In this document: one piece after another, positions 1 to 9,475 of the stretch
How the letters are laid out: each line of letters starts with the position of its first letter
Position numbering within the stretch: position 1 is the first letter of the stretch
Source: Azorinus chamasolen
Lineage: Eukaryota; Mollusca; Bivalvia; Cardiida; Solecurtidae
Assembly (NCBI GenBank): GCA_963576725.1
Contig: OY755239.1
Span: forward strand, 59,489,453 to 59,553,452
Reading direction: 5' to 3'
DNA length: 64,000 bases
Notes under the pieces: model-generated
Told to the model about the DNA's origin: nothing
Seen by the model: only the letters and a program-made list of their open reading frames with translations
The model's database searches: none
Position numbers and translations under genes: made by a program

Positions 1-58
1 GCTGAGAAGTTCATAAAGTTGAAATGTTATCCATATGGGACCAGTGGTCAGAAACTTT

Positions 59-171
59 TTAACCCTTTTACCCTTAGGTATTCGGAACCCCAATGTTTCC
101 CTTCAAGGATTTAAATAGTCAAAATTTGGCACTTTGTTGAAAACTGACATAGTAGTAAATAGTGTAGACCC
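59..171. mobile_element. Left part of a degraded TTAA element (host of A copy)
   Basis: Starts TTAACCCTTTTACCC and reaches a left hairpin arm (AAATAGTGTAGACCC) that is interrupted by the A element at 172-386. A matching right arm (CTGGGTTTGCACTATTTG) follows at about 398-415. No clean right end was found. Confidence 0.5.
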
Positions 172-386
172 TTAACCCTTTAGCTGCCAAACTTTGTCGT
201 CTGCTAACTTTGTCGTCTGCTACAAATTTTCATTTTATTGATTTTCTTCATTTTTGTTTCAAAAACATATTAACAGTAACAAACAGTTTGGGTCCTGATG
301 AGACGCCGAGTTACTCGGCGTCTCATTTGGATCCAAACTGTTTGTATAGGTAATCACAGATCCGACATTGGCAGCGAAAGGGTTAA
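172..386 (+). mobile_element. A-family TTAA MITE, full copy
   Basis: Flanked by TTAA on both sides, with terminal CCCTTTAGCTGCC and GGCAGCGAAAGGG. The central hairpin runs about 284-341 with apex GCCGAGTTACTCGGC. No coding capacity. TTAA duplication with CCC/GGG ends is typical of piggyBac-type elements; the transposase source is not in the window. It sits inside another hairpin element. Confidence 0.85.
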
Positions 387-960
387 TGAGTAGTTGATCT
401 GGGTTTGCACTATTTGCTTTAGTATGTCTGTTTTAATATGTAGGGTAATTAGGGTATGTGAGAGTGAATATAAACTTCTGTTGCGAGGTTCGTAAAGATG
501 AAATGTTGTCTACAGGAACATTTTCTGGTACTTGTGTAATTACATCTCAATATAGCTTACTTTACGTACATCTAGTTTCCTACCATTAAATTGTACTACT
601 TTTGTACTCTAAATAAAAGAGATTTAAATGCCCGATATCAAGTTAATATCACAATGACGCTGACATTACTGTTACGACCTATGCAATGTCATAACACCTT
701 ATTGAAATCGCTTCGTCTTGAAATGTAAAGTCTCTAAAACTGCATTTGGCAAAGCAGATGTGTACATTGCTTGTGATCACTGTATCTTTGTGAAATGCGA
801 GAGGAATTCCGATACTTTATGAAACGTGTCAATAAACAGTGATTTCATTTAGACATCTTCACCCAGTCATACAGTTTCATTGATTGAAAGCTTTCATGCA
901 CCACTGTCATTAAAGAGTCAACACTGTCACAGTAAACACAAACAGTCTTTTACTTAACAT
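387..960. other. No gene recognised
   Basis: AT-rich, all frames short. The stretch at 480-519 is a diverged copy of bases 1-40. Apart from the right arm of the host hairpin near 400, nothing else could be assigned. Confidence 0.5.
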
Positions 961-1354
961 TTAACTATTTGCCTAATGAATATCCATGGAAGAGAAATAA
1001 TGATATCGATGCTTATAAACCGTAAAATGAAATATATATTATTTCTTAACCCTTTCCTACATATATACGCATTTCTACGCCTCTATAAAAATCACCTATT
1101 GAAACCATTGTGATAAATAGAGCATTTGATCCTATAGGAGCAAATGCTCTATTTATCACAATGGTTTCAAACTACAAAATTCTAAAAAAAATCCTTTTCT
1201 CTAGTTAATGCTCCTTTTCGGTAGATTCATTCAAAGAGGTCTAGTCTAAAAATAGCCTACGGAGGAAAGGGTTAAAGACAAATATCAGACCATGGTCAGA
1301 TTGCATATACAGGAACTGCATGATCGGGGTCTACTCTGTTTGCATAGGTGCGGA
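961..1354 (+). mobile_element. D-family TTAA MITE, split by F copy
   Basis: Starts TTAACTATTTGCC with the family's ATGAATATCCATGG segment, is interrupted at 1046-1275 by an F element, then resumes with the right hairpin arm GGGTCTACTCTGTTTGCA. The right end is degraded. Confidence 0.65.
1046..1275 (+). mobile_element. F-family TTAA MITE, full copy
   Basis: TTAA on both sides. The hairpin at 1103-1168 pairs CCATTGTGATAAATAGAGCA with its complement around the apex GCTCCTATAGGAGC. This stem is unrelated to the A-E/G-I hairpin except for the apex. Inserted into a D copy at TTAA. Confidence 0.85.
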
Positions 1355-1499
1355 AATGATGTATGTTATTCCACAAACGCAAATCATTTATTAAAATGAA
1401 AGAACATGCTCTTTGCGATACACTATGCTCACAACTTATGGAATTGCAATGGTATCGAGTGACATATATAATATTATATATTTCATTATAAGTATGCTA

Positions 1500-1577
1500 A
1501 TTATTATCCCATGTTTTGTCGTCCATGAATATTCAGTAGGTAATGAAATACAAAATATAGAACAGGGAAAGGGTTAA
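1500..1577 (+). mobile_element. E-family right-end fragment
   Basis: Carries the E terminal block (TCCATGAATATTCAGTAGG, then GAACAGGGAAAGGGTTAA). The left half is absent. Confidence 0.65.
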
Positions 1578-1604
1578 GCATTTGCCATGCTCTTCTCTGA
1601 GTGT

Positions 1605-1672
1605 CAAACATCTTGTATCTAGATGAGAGAACCGCTTACCCGAGGATTCATCTGGAATCTAGCCGTTTGCAA
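1605..1672. repeat. Diverged B-like hairpin
   Basis: Imperfect inverted repeat with B-family spacing (GTCAAACATCTTGTATCTAG on the left, TGGAATCTAGCCGTTTGC on the right). Element ends are not visible. Confidence 0.4.
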
Positions 1673-1884
1673 ACGGCAGTCGGGCCGCGCGTAGCGACAT
1701 ATTTGATGGTCGCTTTGGAAACGTTTTTACTGTATCCCTCTTCATTTATAATTATGCAACAATACAAGAAAACAACTTATGCATGTTGCACAAGCGCTAA
1801 GTGTGTGTGTGGTGCATATCAGTTATTTTCATACGAGCACTGTTTCTGAAACAGATGACGGAGCCCAACATATCGTTGAAAAAA

Positions 1885-2332
1885 CACTTGCCTCATGGAT
1901 ATTCATGTAAGAAATAATGACATCATGAATATTAAATAGATGATGTTTTATTTTGCTATATATACACAGGAATATTTGGTCGTGGCAGAAACTGTACGAT
2001 CAGATATAAATTATATATTATTTCATAAGCAAACAGAGTAGACCCTGATCAGACGGCTCCTACAGGATATTAGTCTATTCTATTTGTAAAGACGTTATCC
2101 TCTACTGTGCGGGACACAAGTCACTAATGTCCTTTGCAAACAGTGTAGACCCAAATGAGAGGGCTCCTACAGGAACCCTCTCATCAGGGTCTGCACTGTT
2201 TGCCACGTTACACTTTTCCCTATAAGAATACCTAAATATTCACAATAAGCTTGACCTGTTTAAATTTTGGTATAGTCCATTTGAAAAGTCAGCGTTGTAA
2301 GAGTTAAAAGGCGTCTGCATCAGGGGAAGGGT
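1885..2332 (+). mobile_element. D-family MITE hosting an H copy
   Basis: The left part carries ATGGATATTCATGTAAGAAA and CAGAAACTGTACGATC, then a damaged hairpin. H is inserted near 2091. The tail GGGGAAGGGTTA at 2320-2332 resumes the D right end. Confidence 0.6.
2091..2307 (+). mobile_element. H-family TTAA MITE
   Basis: Contains TGTGCGGGACACAAGTCAC, the hairpin at 2138-2203 (apex GGGCTCCTACAGGAACCC) and the right end GCGTTGTAAGAGTTAA. The left TTAA has decayed to TTAT. Confidence 0.75.
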
Positions 2333-2461
2333 TAGGAAGACAGAAACAGATATACAAGATATGCAAGCATGTGCAAAGAAGATTGCAGAACATATGGTTA
2401 GTAAACAGATATCTCGGTGTGTCTGGTATTGTTTATCGGAGTAATTATCATATGCTGTTTC

Positions 2462-2680
2462 AATCCTTTACCGTATAGAAACGCCTTTTCAAGTCTTTGT
2501 TAAAAGAGAAGACATTGATAAGACGTCTCCTGTAGGAGTAGTTTTATCAAAAACTATTCAGTTAGTTCATAGAATAATTAAATTGTGATTCTACACTTTC
2601 TGAAATAGAAACAAATCCATTTTCATTGGCCATTATGAGAACCGGTCCTTGTACGAATTCTTGTATAAATGTTCATGAGG
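2462..2680. mobile_element. Strongly diverged D/E-type element
   Basis: CCTTTACCGTATAGAAACGC resembles a D/E terminus. A short hairpin (ACGTCTCCTGTAGGAGTAGT) and the block TGATTCTACACTTTCTGAAA follow. No right terminus found. Confidence 0.4.
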
Positions 2681-2698
2681 TAAAGTGTAAGGGAATGC

Positions 2699-2733
2699 AA
2701 ACAAACAATCAAACAAATAAACAAACAAACAAA
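2699..2733. repeat. AAAC-rich microsatellite
   Basis: Imperfect run of CAAA/AAAC units. Confidence 0.8.
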
Positions 2734-2777
2734 CTCATTTTCATTGGTGAGAAAAAATTGTTTACATCAGCATCTTA

Positions 2778-2985
2778 TACAGTAAAACCCTTCTAAACCG
2801 GACGTTAAATTCTGTATAAATATCGGTCTAGGAGACAGGTAGCAGCTTAATGCAGGGTGAAAGTCATGCAGAAAGCTCCTATAGGAGCTTTCTGCATGAC
2901 TGTCACCCTGCATTAAGCAGCCACCTGCCTAAAAAATCTAAATTCTTCTCTACTAGAATTCCACTTACGCAGGGGTTTTAATGTA
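2778..2985 (+). mobile_element. P-family TA element (pogo/Tigger-like MITE)
   Basis: Starts TA-CAGTAAAACCCTTCTAAACC. The interior is a long near-perfect hairpin (about 2842-2934) whose arms read GGTAGCAGCTTAATGCAGGG and continue to apex AAGCTCCTATAGGAGCTT. The right TIR is decayed (GGGGTTTTAATGTA). TA flanks and the CAGTAAAACC start are typical of pogo/Tigger elements. Confidence 0.8.
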
Positions 2986-3089
2986 TCTTCAATCGCTTTC
3001 GATATTTTGAATGGTAATTGTAAATATGCTAGAAAAATAGTTCCTGGTTCAATTTCTTATGGTGATACGGAATATCTCTATGCAGTTCA

Positions 3090-3561
3090 TTTAACAGCCT
3101 GACAGGAACGGCTTTCTACGCCTTTGCAAACAGAGTACATCTACATCAGATGGCTCCTACATGATCATTTTCTGCTTTGTTTGCTTGCAAGATCATAGAG
3201 CTCTGATTCTACGGTTTCTGCCATGGCAAAACGATGATGTGTTCATATGCCATTATTAGCCAATCAACCCATTCACCGCCAATGTCGCCTAAATGCCTCA
3301 CGACAAATAGTGCAGTCCCAGATCAGACGCCGCCTTTTCAAGGCGGAGTCTGATCAGGGACTTCACTTTTTGTTACAATCTCTTTTTCTATATCTGTGCT
3401 TTATTCCTTTGAAATTTACATTTATTTATCTCATTTCCTTATTTTACCGAATGATTGAACAAACTTGGATTGCAGACGACAATTAGAAATTTGGCGCCGA
3501 AAAGGTTAATATACATGGTACCATTACTTGTTACATGATATGCATGAGATAAAAGGTTTAA
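3090..3561 (-). mobile_element. D-family MITE (reverse) hosting a C copy
   Basis: The left part has a damaged hairpin and GATTCTACGGTTTCTGCCAT. After the C insertion the D end resumes with TTACATGATATGCATGAGAT and AAAAGGTTTAA. Confidence 0.6.
3264..3509 (+). mobile_element. C-family TTAA MITE, full copy
   Basis: Starts TCAACCCATTCACCGCC (left TTAA mutated) and ends GGCGCCGAAAAGGTTAA. The hairpin at 3306-3372 has apex GCCGCCTTTTCAAGGCGG. A constant AT-rich right flank (CTTTATTCCTTTGAAATTT) marks the family. Confidence 0.8.
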
Positions 3562-3852
3562 ATGACCAGATGTCCGTCTTCTAGAGGGGTCCAGCGCCCG
3601 TAAATATTATTTTTCGATGTTCGTGCATAATGAAGTGCTGTCAGTTTTATCTTGAATACTGCTATTAGGAATTTAATATATTTTTCATAAACATCTCGAT
3701 TGTTATCACCTTACATGTAAAAAATGAATGAAATAAATTATCTTTACACATGTTCTAAAAATATTAAAAATAGCACACACTTGTATACATGTAATTAATA
3801 TTTGCATGTAAACCCAAACCTAGATATCATTTTGCTCAGACCTAGATAGATA
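3562..3852. other. No feature recognised
   Basis: AT-rich sequence without coding potential or a recognisable repeat. Confidence 0.5.
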
Positions 3853-4036
3853 TACAGTAAAACCTCTCTAAACCAGAATTTTAGTAGAGAAGAATTAAGA
3901 TATTTTAGGCAGGTGGCTGCTTAATGCAGGGTGAACGTCATGCAGAAAGCTCTTCATCCTGCATTAAGCTTCCACCTGTCTCCAAGACCGATAATTATGC
4001 CGATTGTAATGTCCGGTTTGGAGAGGTTTTACTGTA
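3853..4036 (-). mobile_element. P-family TA element with apex deletion
   Basis: Both TIRs are present (TA-CAGTAAAACCTCTCTAAACC and GGTTTTACTGTA). The second arm's inner half is lost: AGAAAGCTC joins directly to TTCATCCTGCATTAAGC. Confidence 0.8.
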
Positions 4037-4369
4037 CACAGTAATGTAAGCATCCCCCAGGTTGTGTGCTTGTCTGTAAGACACTACCCAGACAGTTCTT
4101 TATCTCAACTTACTAACGTGTATCAGCATAATGGCCATTTTGCACAGCAGGACTCTTAATATATATCTGTAGAAAAACATGTAATATCCAATCAATATAA
4201 AGATCAGAAACAAAATGTATGTACCAAAAATGCCTACAAGAGACTTTGTAGATAATGTACACGAGTGAGTTGTACTGAACGGAGGAAAGAATTCTTACAT
4301 GTATCCTCCATGAAACATGTGAGCATCTGTTGCAAGTGTTATTAATTCTGATTCGTTCCAGCTTTGAGG
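4037..4369. other. No feature recognised
   Basis: No coding potential. The 106-codon reverse frame at 4113-4433 runs into a B hairpin and is taken as chance. Confidence 0.5.
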
Positions 4370-4480
4370 AAACTATTCGCCGAGTGTCAAACACCTGAAT
4401 CCTGTTTAGACGCCGAGTTACTCGGCGTTGCACCTGGTTCCAAGTTGTTTGTAGGTCAGGTCACGCTTGACAGGACTGAT
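4370..4480 (-). mobile_element. B-family hairpin fragment
   Basis: GTGTCAAACACCTGAATCC and TTCCAAGTTGTTTG pair around GACGCCGAGTTACTCGGCGT. Confidence 0.6.
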
Positions 4481-4529
4481 TAAATTGCTATATATAAATG
4501 CTTTTAGTCAGCCCTTGTTATTGTTTGCA

Positions 4530-4767
4530 TTAACCCATTCCCCCATATAAACATGTTTTCACGCATTTGCAAACAGAGTAGACCGAGATCAGACGGCTCC
4601 TAGAGGAGCCGTCTGATCAGGGTCTGCTCTGTTTGCTAATAGAATGTTTCGTTAGTTTCTTAAATCGCTGTAATATTTCACCTTCCTTATTGCATTATAA
4701 CTTTTTTGTCTATGTATATTCAGTATGTATTTAGATTTGAAACAAACATAGAACAGGGAAGGGTTAA
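4530..4767 (+). mobile_element. E-family TTAA MITE, full copy
   Basis: TTAA on both sides. Left end CCCATTCCCCCATATAAAC, hairpin at 4569-4636 (apex GGCTCCTAGAGGAGCC), right end ATAGAACAGGGAAGGG. Confidence 0.85.
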
Positions 4768-4777
4768 GGCAAACACA

Positions 4778-5056
4778 AGGTATCTTGAGCTAAGATAACT
4801 TCGATATAACTCAATTTAAAACTTCGGTCCCTTCCGAAATTTGTAATACAGAATTGTTTTAAACTTCACCACTGCACATATCTATAAAGGCATTGATGCC
4901 GGTCGCAAGTAATGCTGAAAGCTCCTAATGGAGCTATCAAGATAATTTACGACCTGCATTAAGCTGTCGCATCGAGATATAGGTTGACTCAAACTTAGGT
5001 TATCTTGACCTTATTTTAGGGCCCCTTTTAGTTCGAGATATCGAGGTTCCGTTGTA
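4778..5056. mobile_element. T-family element (TTCGATAT-type TIRs), diverged
   Basis: GATAACTTCGATATAACTC on the left is complementary to GTTCGAGATATCGAGGTTCC on the right. The central hairpin is AAAGCTCCTAATGGAGCTAT beside CCTGCATTAAGCTG, the same hairpin module as in P/R/S elements. Confidence 0.6.
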
Positions 5057-5062
5057 CTTTAT

Positions 5063-5255
5063 GAATATATATGACATCATAAATATTAATTAGATTATTT
5101 CTTAAAGTGACTTGCGAACGTAGGAAATTTAATCCATTGCATGCTGTGTATAATAAAATCTTTTGCTACCACAGGAGCTGTTTGATCGGGGTGTTTTCTG
5201 TTTGTATGTGCGTTTAAAGCTTAAAATGGGTATCTACGGTGCAATGGTTTAAAAC
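5063..5255 (+). mobile_element. Diverged D-family copy
   Basis: Contains TGACATCATAAATATTAATT and a right half-hairpin (CAGGAGCTGTTTGATCGGGG). Both ends are decayed. Confidence 0.5.
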
Positions 5256-5293
5256 TATAATTATCCCGTACATGTGTAACAAAGCTACAGGTA

Positions 5294-5470
5294 AAGGTGA
5301 GTACTCAAATACTAAAATCGGCTTTTCTCCACCAAACCATATACTTTGATCTCTTCGTATATCACTTCGAGACGATTCTAACGTGTGGTCACAGTATAGA
5401 GTTTGGTGAACAAATAAATAAGTTATTCTTGAAAATGTTTTATTTTATGCATCTTATCTCGACCTTTGTA
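5294..5470. mobile_element. U-family fragment
   Basis: Shares CCACCAAACCATATACT and CGAGACGATTCTAACGTG with the complete U element at 19529-19891. The left arm is damaged. Confidence 0.6.
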
Positions 5471-5552
5471 ACAGTAATACATTAGTTTAGTATATCGTTA
5501 GTTTGAGTCTTTGCCTATTCCTTATCTCGACTCGACATGTATTTGCCAGTCA

Positions 5553-5710
5553 TTTGCAAGTATCTTGCATCCAGCTGAGACGTAGAGTAACTCGTCGTCT
5601 CATTAGTATCCAGCCTGTATACCACTTAGACAATAATTTGTCAAAAGCTTGTTTGAATCGGAAGTAGTCAAAATTGCAACAGGTCCAAATTTGTTATACA
5701 GCCGGGTAAG
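5553..5710 (+). mobile_element. B-family MITE, partial
   Basis: The hairpin is built on CCAGCTGAGACGTAGAGTAA and CTCGTCGTCTCATTAGTATC, then the family tail TCAAAAGCTTGTTTGAATCG. Confidence 0.6.
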
Positions 5711-5799
5711 GCTATGACAGAACAGACAAGTTATGATTTACATGCCTTTGAAGTAACTCCTGTTTCAGATATATAATTTCAGGCAATACTTTTTATCTT

Positions 5800-6135
5800 A
5801 ATTCTGAAGGTAGGAGATCCTTTGAAAGTCAAAGTAACAATGCGAAATAGAAAACTGCAGACTCGGTTTTATTGGGTCTGTTCATGGGCAGTAATTATGC
5901 CGCACACTCTACTCACGCTCCCTAGCACAGGCTTAAGCAGTACTCAATTTCTCAATTTTCATAACTAAAAACATTAAAACTGGTGATTCCGAAGGGTCAG
6001 AAAGTATAACAACACCGAGCATGAAGTACGGGGTGACTTTTTACGACCGTCACACGAGCACTTAACACTTGTTGTTTGCGAAGTAAATAAATTCTGAGAG
6101 TAGGATACCCTGTAAAAGCCAAAGTAGCAACGCAA
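5800..6135 (-). repeat. V-family repeat unit
   Basis: Roughly 280-330-bp unit also found at 7312-7650, 29550-29680 and twice in tandem at 51838-52330. Diagnostic blocks are CAGACTCGGTTTTATTG and GGGGTGACTTTTTACG. Inserted in or beside the roughly 40-bp tandem array. Class unknown. Confidence 0.65.
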
Positions 6136-6510
6136 AGGTTCACATATATAGTTCGTCACAATTTAGAATTGGATTGTTATATAAAGGTCCACATATAGTT
6201 CGAAACAATACTTTCTATCTAAAAGTCCACATATATAGTTAGAGACAATGTTTTTTAAAGGGACACACACATGGTTATAGAGATAATGTGCTATACATGA
6301 AGGTACACTTTTATAATTCTAGATAATAGTCTTTACCTACAAGTTCACAGACATATTTCGAGGAAACACTTTTAATGTATAGGTTCGAATAAATATTCTG
6401 TGTTAATCTCATATATAGTTTGAGACAACAGTTTTGATCCTAAAGTGTGCTTATGAAGTTCGCAACAATACTTTTTATCTCAAGATTCATACACTACTGT
6501 TCGAGACATT
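6136..6510. repeat. Tandem array, about 40-bp unit, about nine diverged copies
   Basis: The recurring core is TTCACATATATAGTTCGAGA followed by ACAATACTTTTTATCT. A similar stretch at 5770-5800 lies on the far side of the V unit. Confidence 0.65.
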
Positions 6511-6597
6511 TTTCCCTACTGTCGCGTTTTGTGTACACTTGAATAGACAAAACATTTATGTTAGAAAATCTTTAAGAATATTCATCAATGTTTACTG

Positions 6598-6785
6598 TAA
6601 TTGGTTGACTCAGACGTAATTCAAATGTAAATAAATTCTGATTCGTTGCAGGAGGGTCGATGCGTAAATATGGAAAACTAGTCATGGGAAGTGTGTGTGG
6701 CAAGTTGGAAATGAAAATGGACACGAACCCAGCTGCATCACACTGACCTGGAAGTTACTGATAACTTTTAGTGAATTATCTTTCC
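6598..6785 (+). repeat. Unassigned 185-bp dispersed unit, copy 1
   Basis: Aligns by eye over about 185 bases with the reverse complement of 31148-31330. Best-kept stretches: GAGGGTCGATGCGTAA and AATGAAAATGGA. No element ends are visible; class unknown. Confidence 0.6.
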
Positions 6786-6809
6786 AGTTCTAGTATTATA
6801 TATACAGTG

Positions 6810-7018
6810 TACAGTAAAACCCATTTAAACCGAAAATCTGGTTGAGAAGAATTTAGATACTTTAAGGCATGTCGCTGCTTAATGCAGGGTTAAAGCCATA
6901 CAGAAAGCTCCTGGATGAGCTTTTAGCATGACTTTCATCCTGTATTAAGCCGTCACCTGTTTTCAAGACCGATATTTATACTAAATTTAACGTCCGGTTT
7001 ACAGGGTTTTTTACTGTA
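6810..7018 (-). mobile_element. P-family TA element
   Basis: TA-CAGTAAAACCCATTTAAACC at the left and GTCCGGTTTACAGGG to ACTG-TA at the right. Internal hairpin 6870-6960 with GCTTAATGCAGGG on the left arm. Confidence 0.8.
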
Positions 7019-7059
7019 CATGTCAATGAGTTTTCAATTATTTAATAATGTCCCATCAT

Positions 7060-7230
7060 GCATGGAAAGATTCACTGTTGATGTTTTGATACAGTCTGCC
7101 ATTGAAAATTGGATAATGATTGGATAAACTATGTTTATGGTGGGTATTTCTGGAGAAAGTACCGATGAACTGGAAAGATTCGTGCATATTTATGTATATG
7201 CACGAATCTTTCCAGTTATAATGAATACTA
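7060..7230. repeat. W unit with long terminal palindrome
   Basis: A 21-bp-arm palindrome lies at 7169-7216 (AACTGGAAAGATTCGTGCAT and its complement). The rest is related in reverse to 28712-28822. Confidence 0.6.
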
Positions 7231-7311
7231 GCAATTTTCATAATTAGCTGTAGAGAAAGTGAGAACTTCAGTGAAAACCAACATTTTCTGATTAGTTGTG
7301 TGTTTGAAAAT

Positions 7312-7650
7312 ATAAAATCTGAAAGTAGAAGATCCTTCGAAACAATTTTCAAAACAAATAACATCGGAACTAATGATCCCGAAGGACCAGAAAGTATAAC
7401 AACTCTGAGAATGAAGTACGGGGCGACTTTTTACGGCCGCCACACAAGCACTTAACACCTGCTGTTGCGAAGTACATTCTGAGAGAAGGCGATCCTTCGA
7501 AAGCAAACGCAGAAATGCAAAAAGAGACAATTGCAGACTAGGTTTTATTGAGTCTATTCATGAGCAGTCATTTTAAGTGCAACACTACTCACGCTCCTAG
7601 CACAGGCTAGAACTAAAACAAATAACGTCGAAACTAATGACCCCGAAGCC
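7312..7650 (-). repeat. V-family repeat unit
   Basis: Contains GGGGCGACTTTTTACGGCCG, GCACTTAACACCTGCTGTTG and CAACACTACTCACGCTCC in the family order. Confidence 0.7.
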
Positions 7651-7751
7651 ATCAATCAATTGAGGATGGACGATAACTGGTATATATTACAGTGGCTTTT
7701 TATTTGCAGTTTTCCTAGGAATTTGACTTACTACTCCATAATATTGTATAC

Positions 7752-7802
7752 GTTTTTACCCATTTGTAAAACATTATAGACCCAGATCAGACAGCTCTTT
7801 CT
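7752..7802 (+). mobile_element. Half hairpin of a D/E-type element
   Basis: The left arm (GACCCAGATCAGACAGCTC) ends at the hairpin centre. The right arm is missing. Confidence 0.5.
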
Positions 7803-8226
7803 GTAATATGGTCGCTCAAAGAAAGCCTAATTCTGTCTAAGTTTGATAGGTATGGTAGCTTAATGCAGGACGAATGTTATGCGGAAAGCTCCTACACGAG
7901 CTTTCCGCATTAGTTTGTCCTCCGTCAAAGAACCACCCGTTTTAAACATTTCCCTATTCTATGTTTATTTCAAATTTCAATACCTACTGAATATTCATGA
8001 ACAAATTAGCTATAATTAAATATGAAAGGTGGAACATTGTAGCCATTTTAAAAACAAAAGAAACAGGTCTATCAAATTCCATAAGCAAGCATAGCAGACC
8101 CTGATCAGACGGCTCCTATAGGAGCCGTCTGATCTGGGTCTACTCTGTTTGCAAATCCGTGAAAACACGTTTATATGAGGGAACGGGTTAATGAATTAAG
8201 TGGTCGCCATCGCTAGGGTCTACTGT
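7803..8226. mobile_element. R-family TA element hosting an E copy
   Basis: Left part: ATGGTCGCTCAAAGAAAGCC, hairpin with GGAAAGCTCCTACACGAGCT. After the E insertion, GAATTAAGTGGTCGCC runs to the right end GGGTCTACTG-TA. The two parts fit one R element interrupted at TTAA. Confidence 0.65.
7942..8191 (-). mobile_element. E-family TTAA MITE, full copy
   Basis: TTAA on both sides. Hairpin at 8089-8154 with apex GGCTCCTATAGGAGCC. Inserted in an R element. Confidence 0.85.
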
Positions 8227-8386
8227 ATCTTACAGTGACTTTATCGGCTGTTTTACTCATGACTGTTAACGCATTCATTTTCTTCGTTAGACAGCATATT
8301 CCATGATCGCTTCGCATTTAATTTGATTTCTGTATGCATTTCTCATATATCCTTAACCATGAATAAGATACGAGGGAATTTAGGAT

Positions 8387-8575
8387 GACAGTAAAAACCC
8401 TCTAAACCGGAATTCTAGAAGAGAATAATTTAGATACTTTTAGGTAGGTGGCTGCTTAAGGTAGGGTGGAAATAATGCAGAAAGCTCCTCTTTAATCCTG
8501 CATTGAGCTGTCACCTGTATCCAAGGCCGATATTTATACTAAATTTAAGATCCGGTTTAGAGAGGCTTTATTGTA
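8387..8575 (-). mobile_element. P-family element with apex deletion
   Basis: CAGTAAAAACCCTCTAAACC at the left, GGTTTAGAGAGGCTTTATTG at the right. AGAAAGCTCCTC joins TTTAATCCTGCATTG, removing the inner right arm. Confidence 0.7.
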
Positions 8576-8694
8576 TCTTTGCTATCAGTTTAGAAACGAG
8601 ATAAGATGACGATAACAGTTTGATTATCGTATTGTTGTATGTTTTCAGAAAAAACACACAATCTAGCTTATGTTTTTATTCCGTCTGATAGAAG

Positions 8695-8940
8695 CTAACT
8701 CTTTACTCACTAAATATCCATGTAAGAAATACATGTAATGACATAATGATTATTATTTTTTAAAATGACACATGGGCATAGGCATTTTTTGGCAGGACAG
8801 AAACTGTAGAATCATATTTATATTATTTCATAAGCAAACACAGCAGACCCTGATTGGATGGTTCCTACACAAGGCGTATGATCTGCGTCTTCTCTGTTTG
8901 CAAATACATAGAAATGCGTGTTTATTGAGTAACGAGTTAA
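8695..8940 (+). mobile_element. D-family TTAA MITE
   Basis: CTAACTCTTTACTCAC start, TGTAGAATCATATTTATATT, damaged hairpin, right end GAGTAACGAGTTAA. Its last TTAA is also the first TTAA of the next element. Confidence 0.8.
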
Positions 8941-9184
8941 CCCTTTCCCTAATGTAAGCGCATTTTGACACACCTGCAAACAGTGTAGACCCAAATCAGA
9001 CAGCTCCCATAGGAGTCGTCTGGTGAGGGTCTGCTCTGTTTGCTTATGTTTAATATAGATCTGATTCTACAGTTTCTGCCTGAGGCAAAATGTCCTGTGT
9101 TCATATGCCATTATAAAAAATAATCTTATTAATATTCATGACGTCATTATTTCCTACATGAATATTCATCAGGGAAAGGGTTAA
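8937..9184 (-). mobile_element. D-family TTAA MITE, opposite orientation
   Basis: TTAACCCTTTCCC start, hairpin 8975-9041 (apex AGCTCCCATAGGAGTC), ATGAATATTCATCAGGGAAA to GGGTTAA. Shares TTAA 8937-8940 with the previous copy. Confidence 0.85.
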
Positions 9185-9212
9185 GGGAACTGATATGAAA
9201 TTATGACTATTG

Positions 9213-9226
9213 GGGGGGGGGGGGGT
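9213..9226. repeat. Poly-G run
   Basis: About 14 consecutive G residues, then GAGGGGG. Length may be unreliable in sequencing. Confidence 0.8.
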
Positions 9227-9399
9227 GAGGGGGTTAATATGTTCTGAAAACACCTATGGTGATACATGTATTCGGAATCGACAAATAAATCCCTTTCCAA
9301 CGACTCGTAATTTGTATAGGCGATTTGATATTTCCCCGCTGACTGTTATATCTAATGTTAGACCAAGTGACTACGCGATTGTTATGCCCACACAAAGTG

Positions 9400-9475
9400 G
9401 TGGCATATGGGGTAGCCCTTGTCCGTACGTCCGTCCGTACACACGTCCTTACGCACATCTAGAATAATTTGTCCG
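9400..9475. repeat. GTCC-rich short repeat
   Basis: TACGTCCGTCCGTAC-type sequence beside CATCTAGAATAATTTG. Similar in style to the 57880-58480 array. Function unknown. Confidence 0.4.

Noticed and set aside
6598..6785. TTGCAG/GAGGGTCGATG in the 185-bp pair as conserved splice acceptors
   Set aside because: Only two copies, the second has an in-frame stop early, and no matching donor or neighbouring exon was found.
8937..9184. Regularly recurring palindromes as a CRISPR array
   Set aside because: Spacing is irregular, elements are 200-260 bp with transposon ends and TTAA duplications, and no cas-like genes are present.
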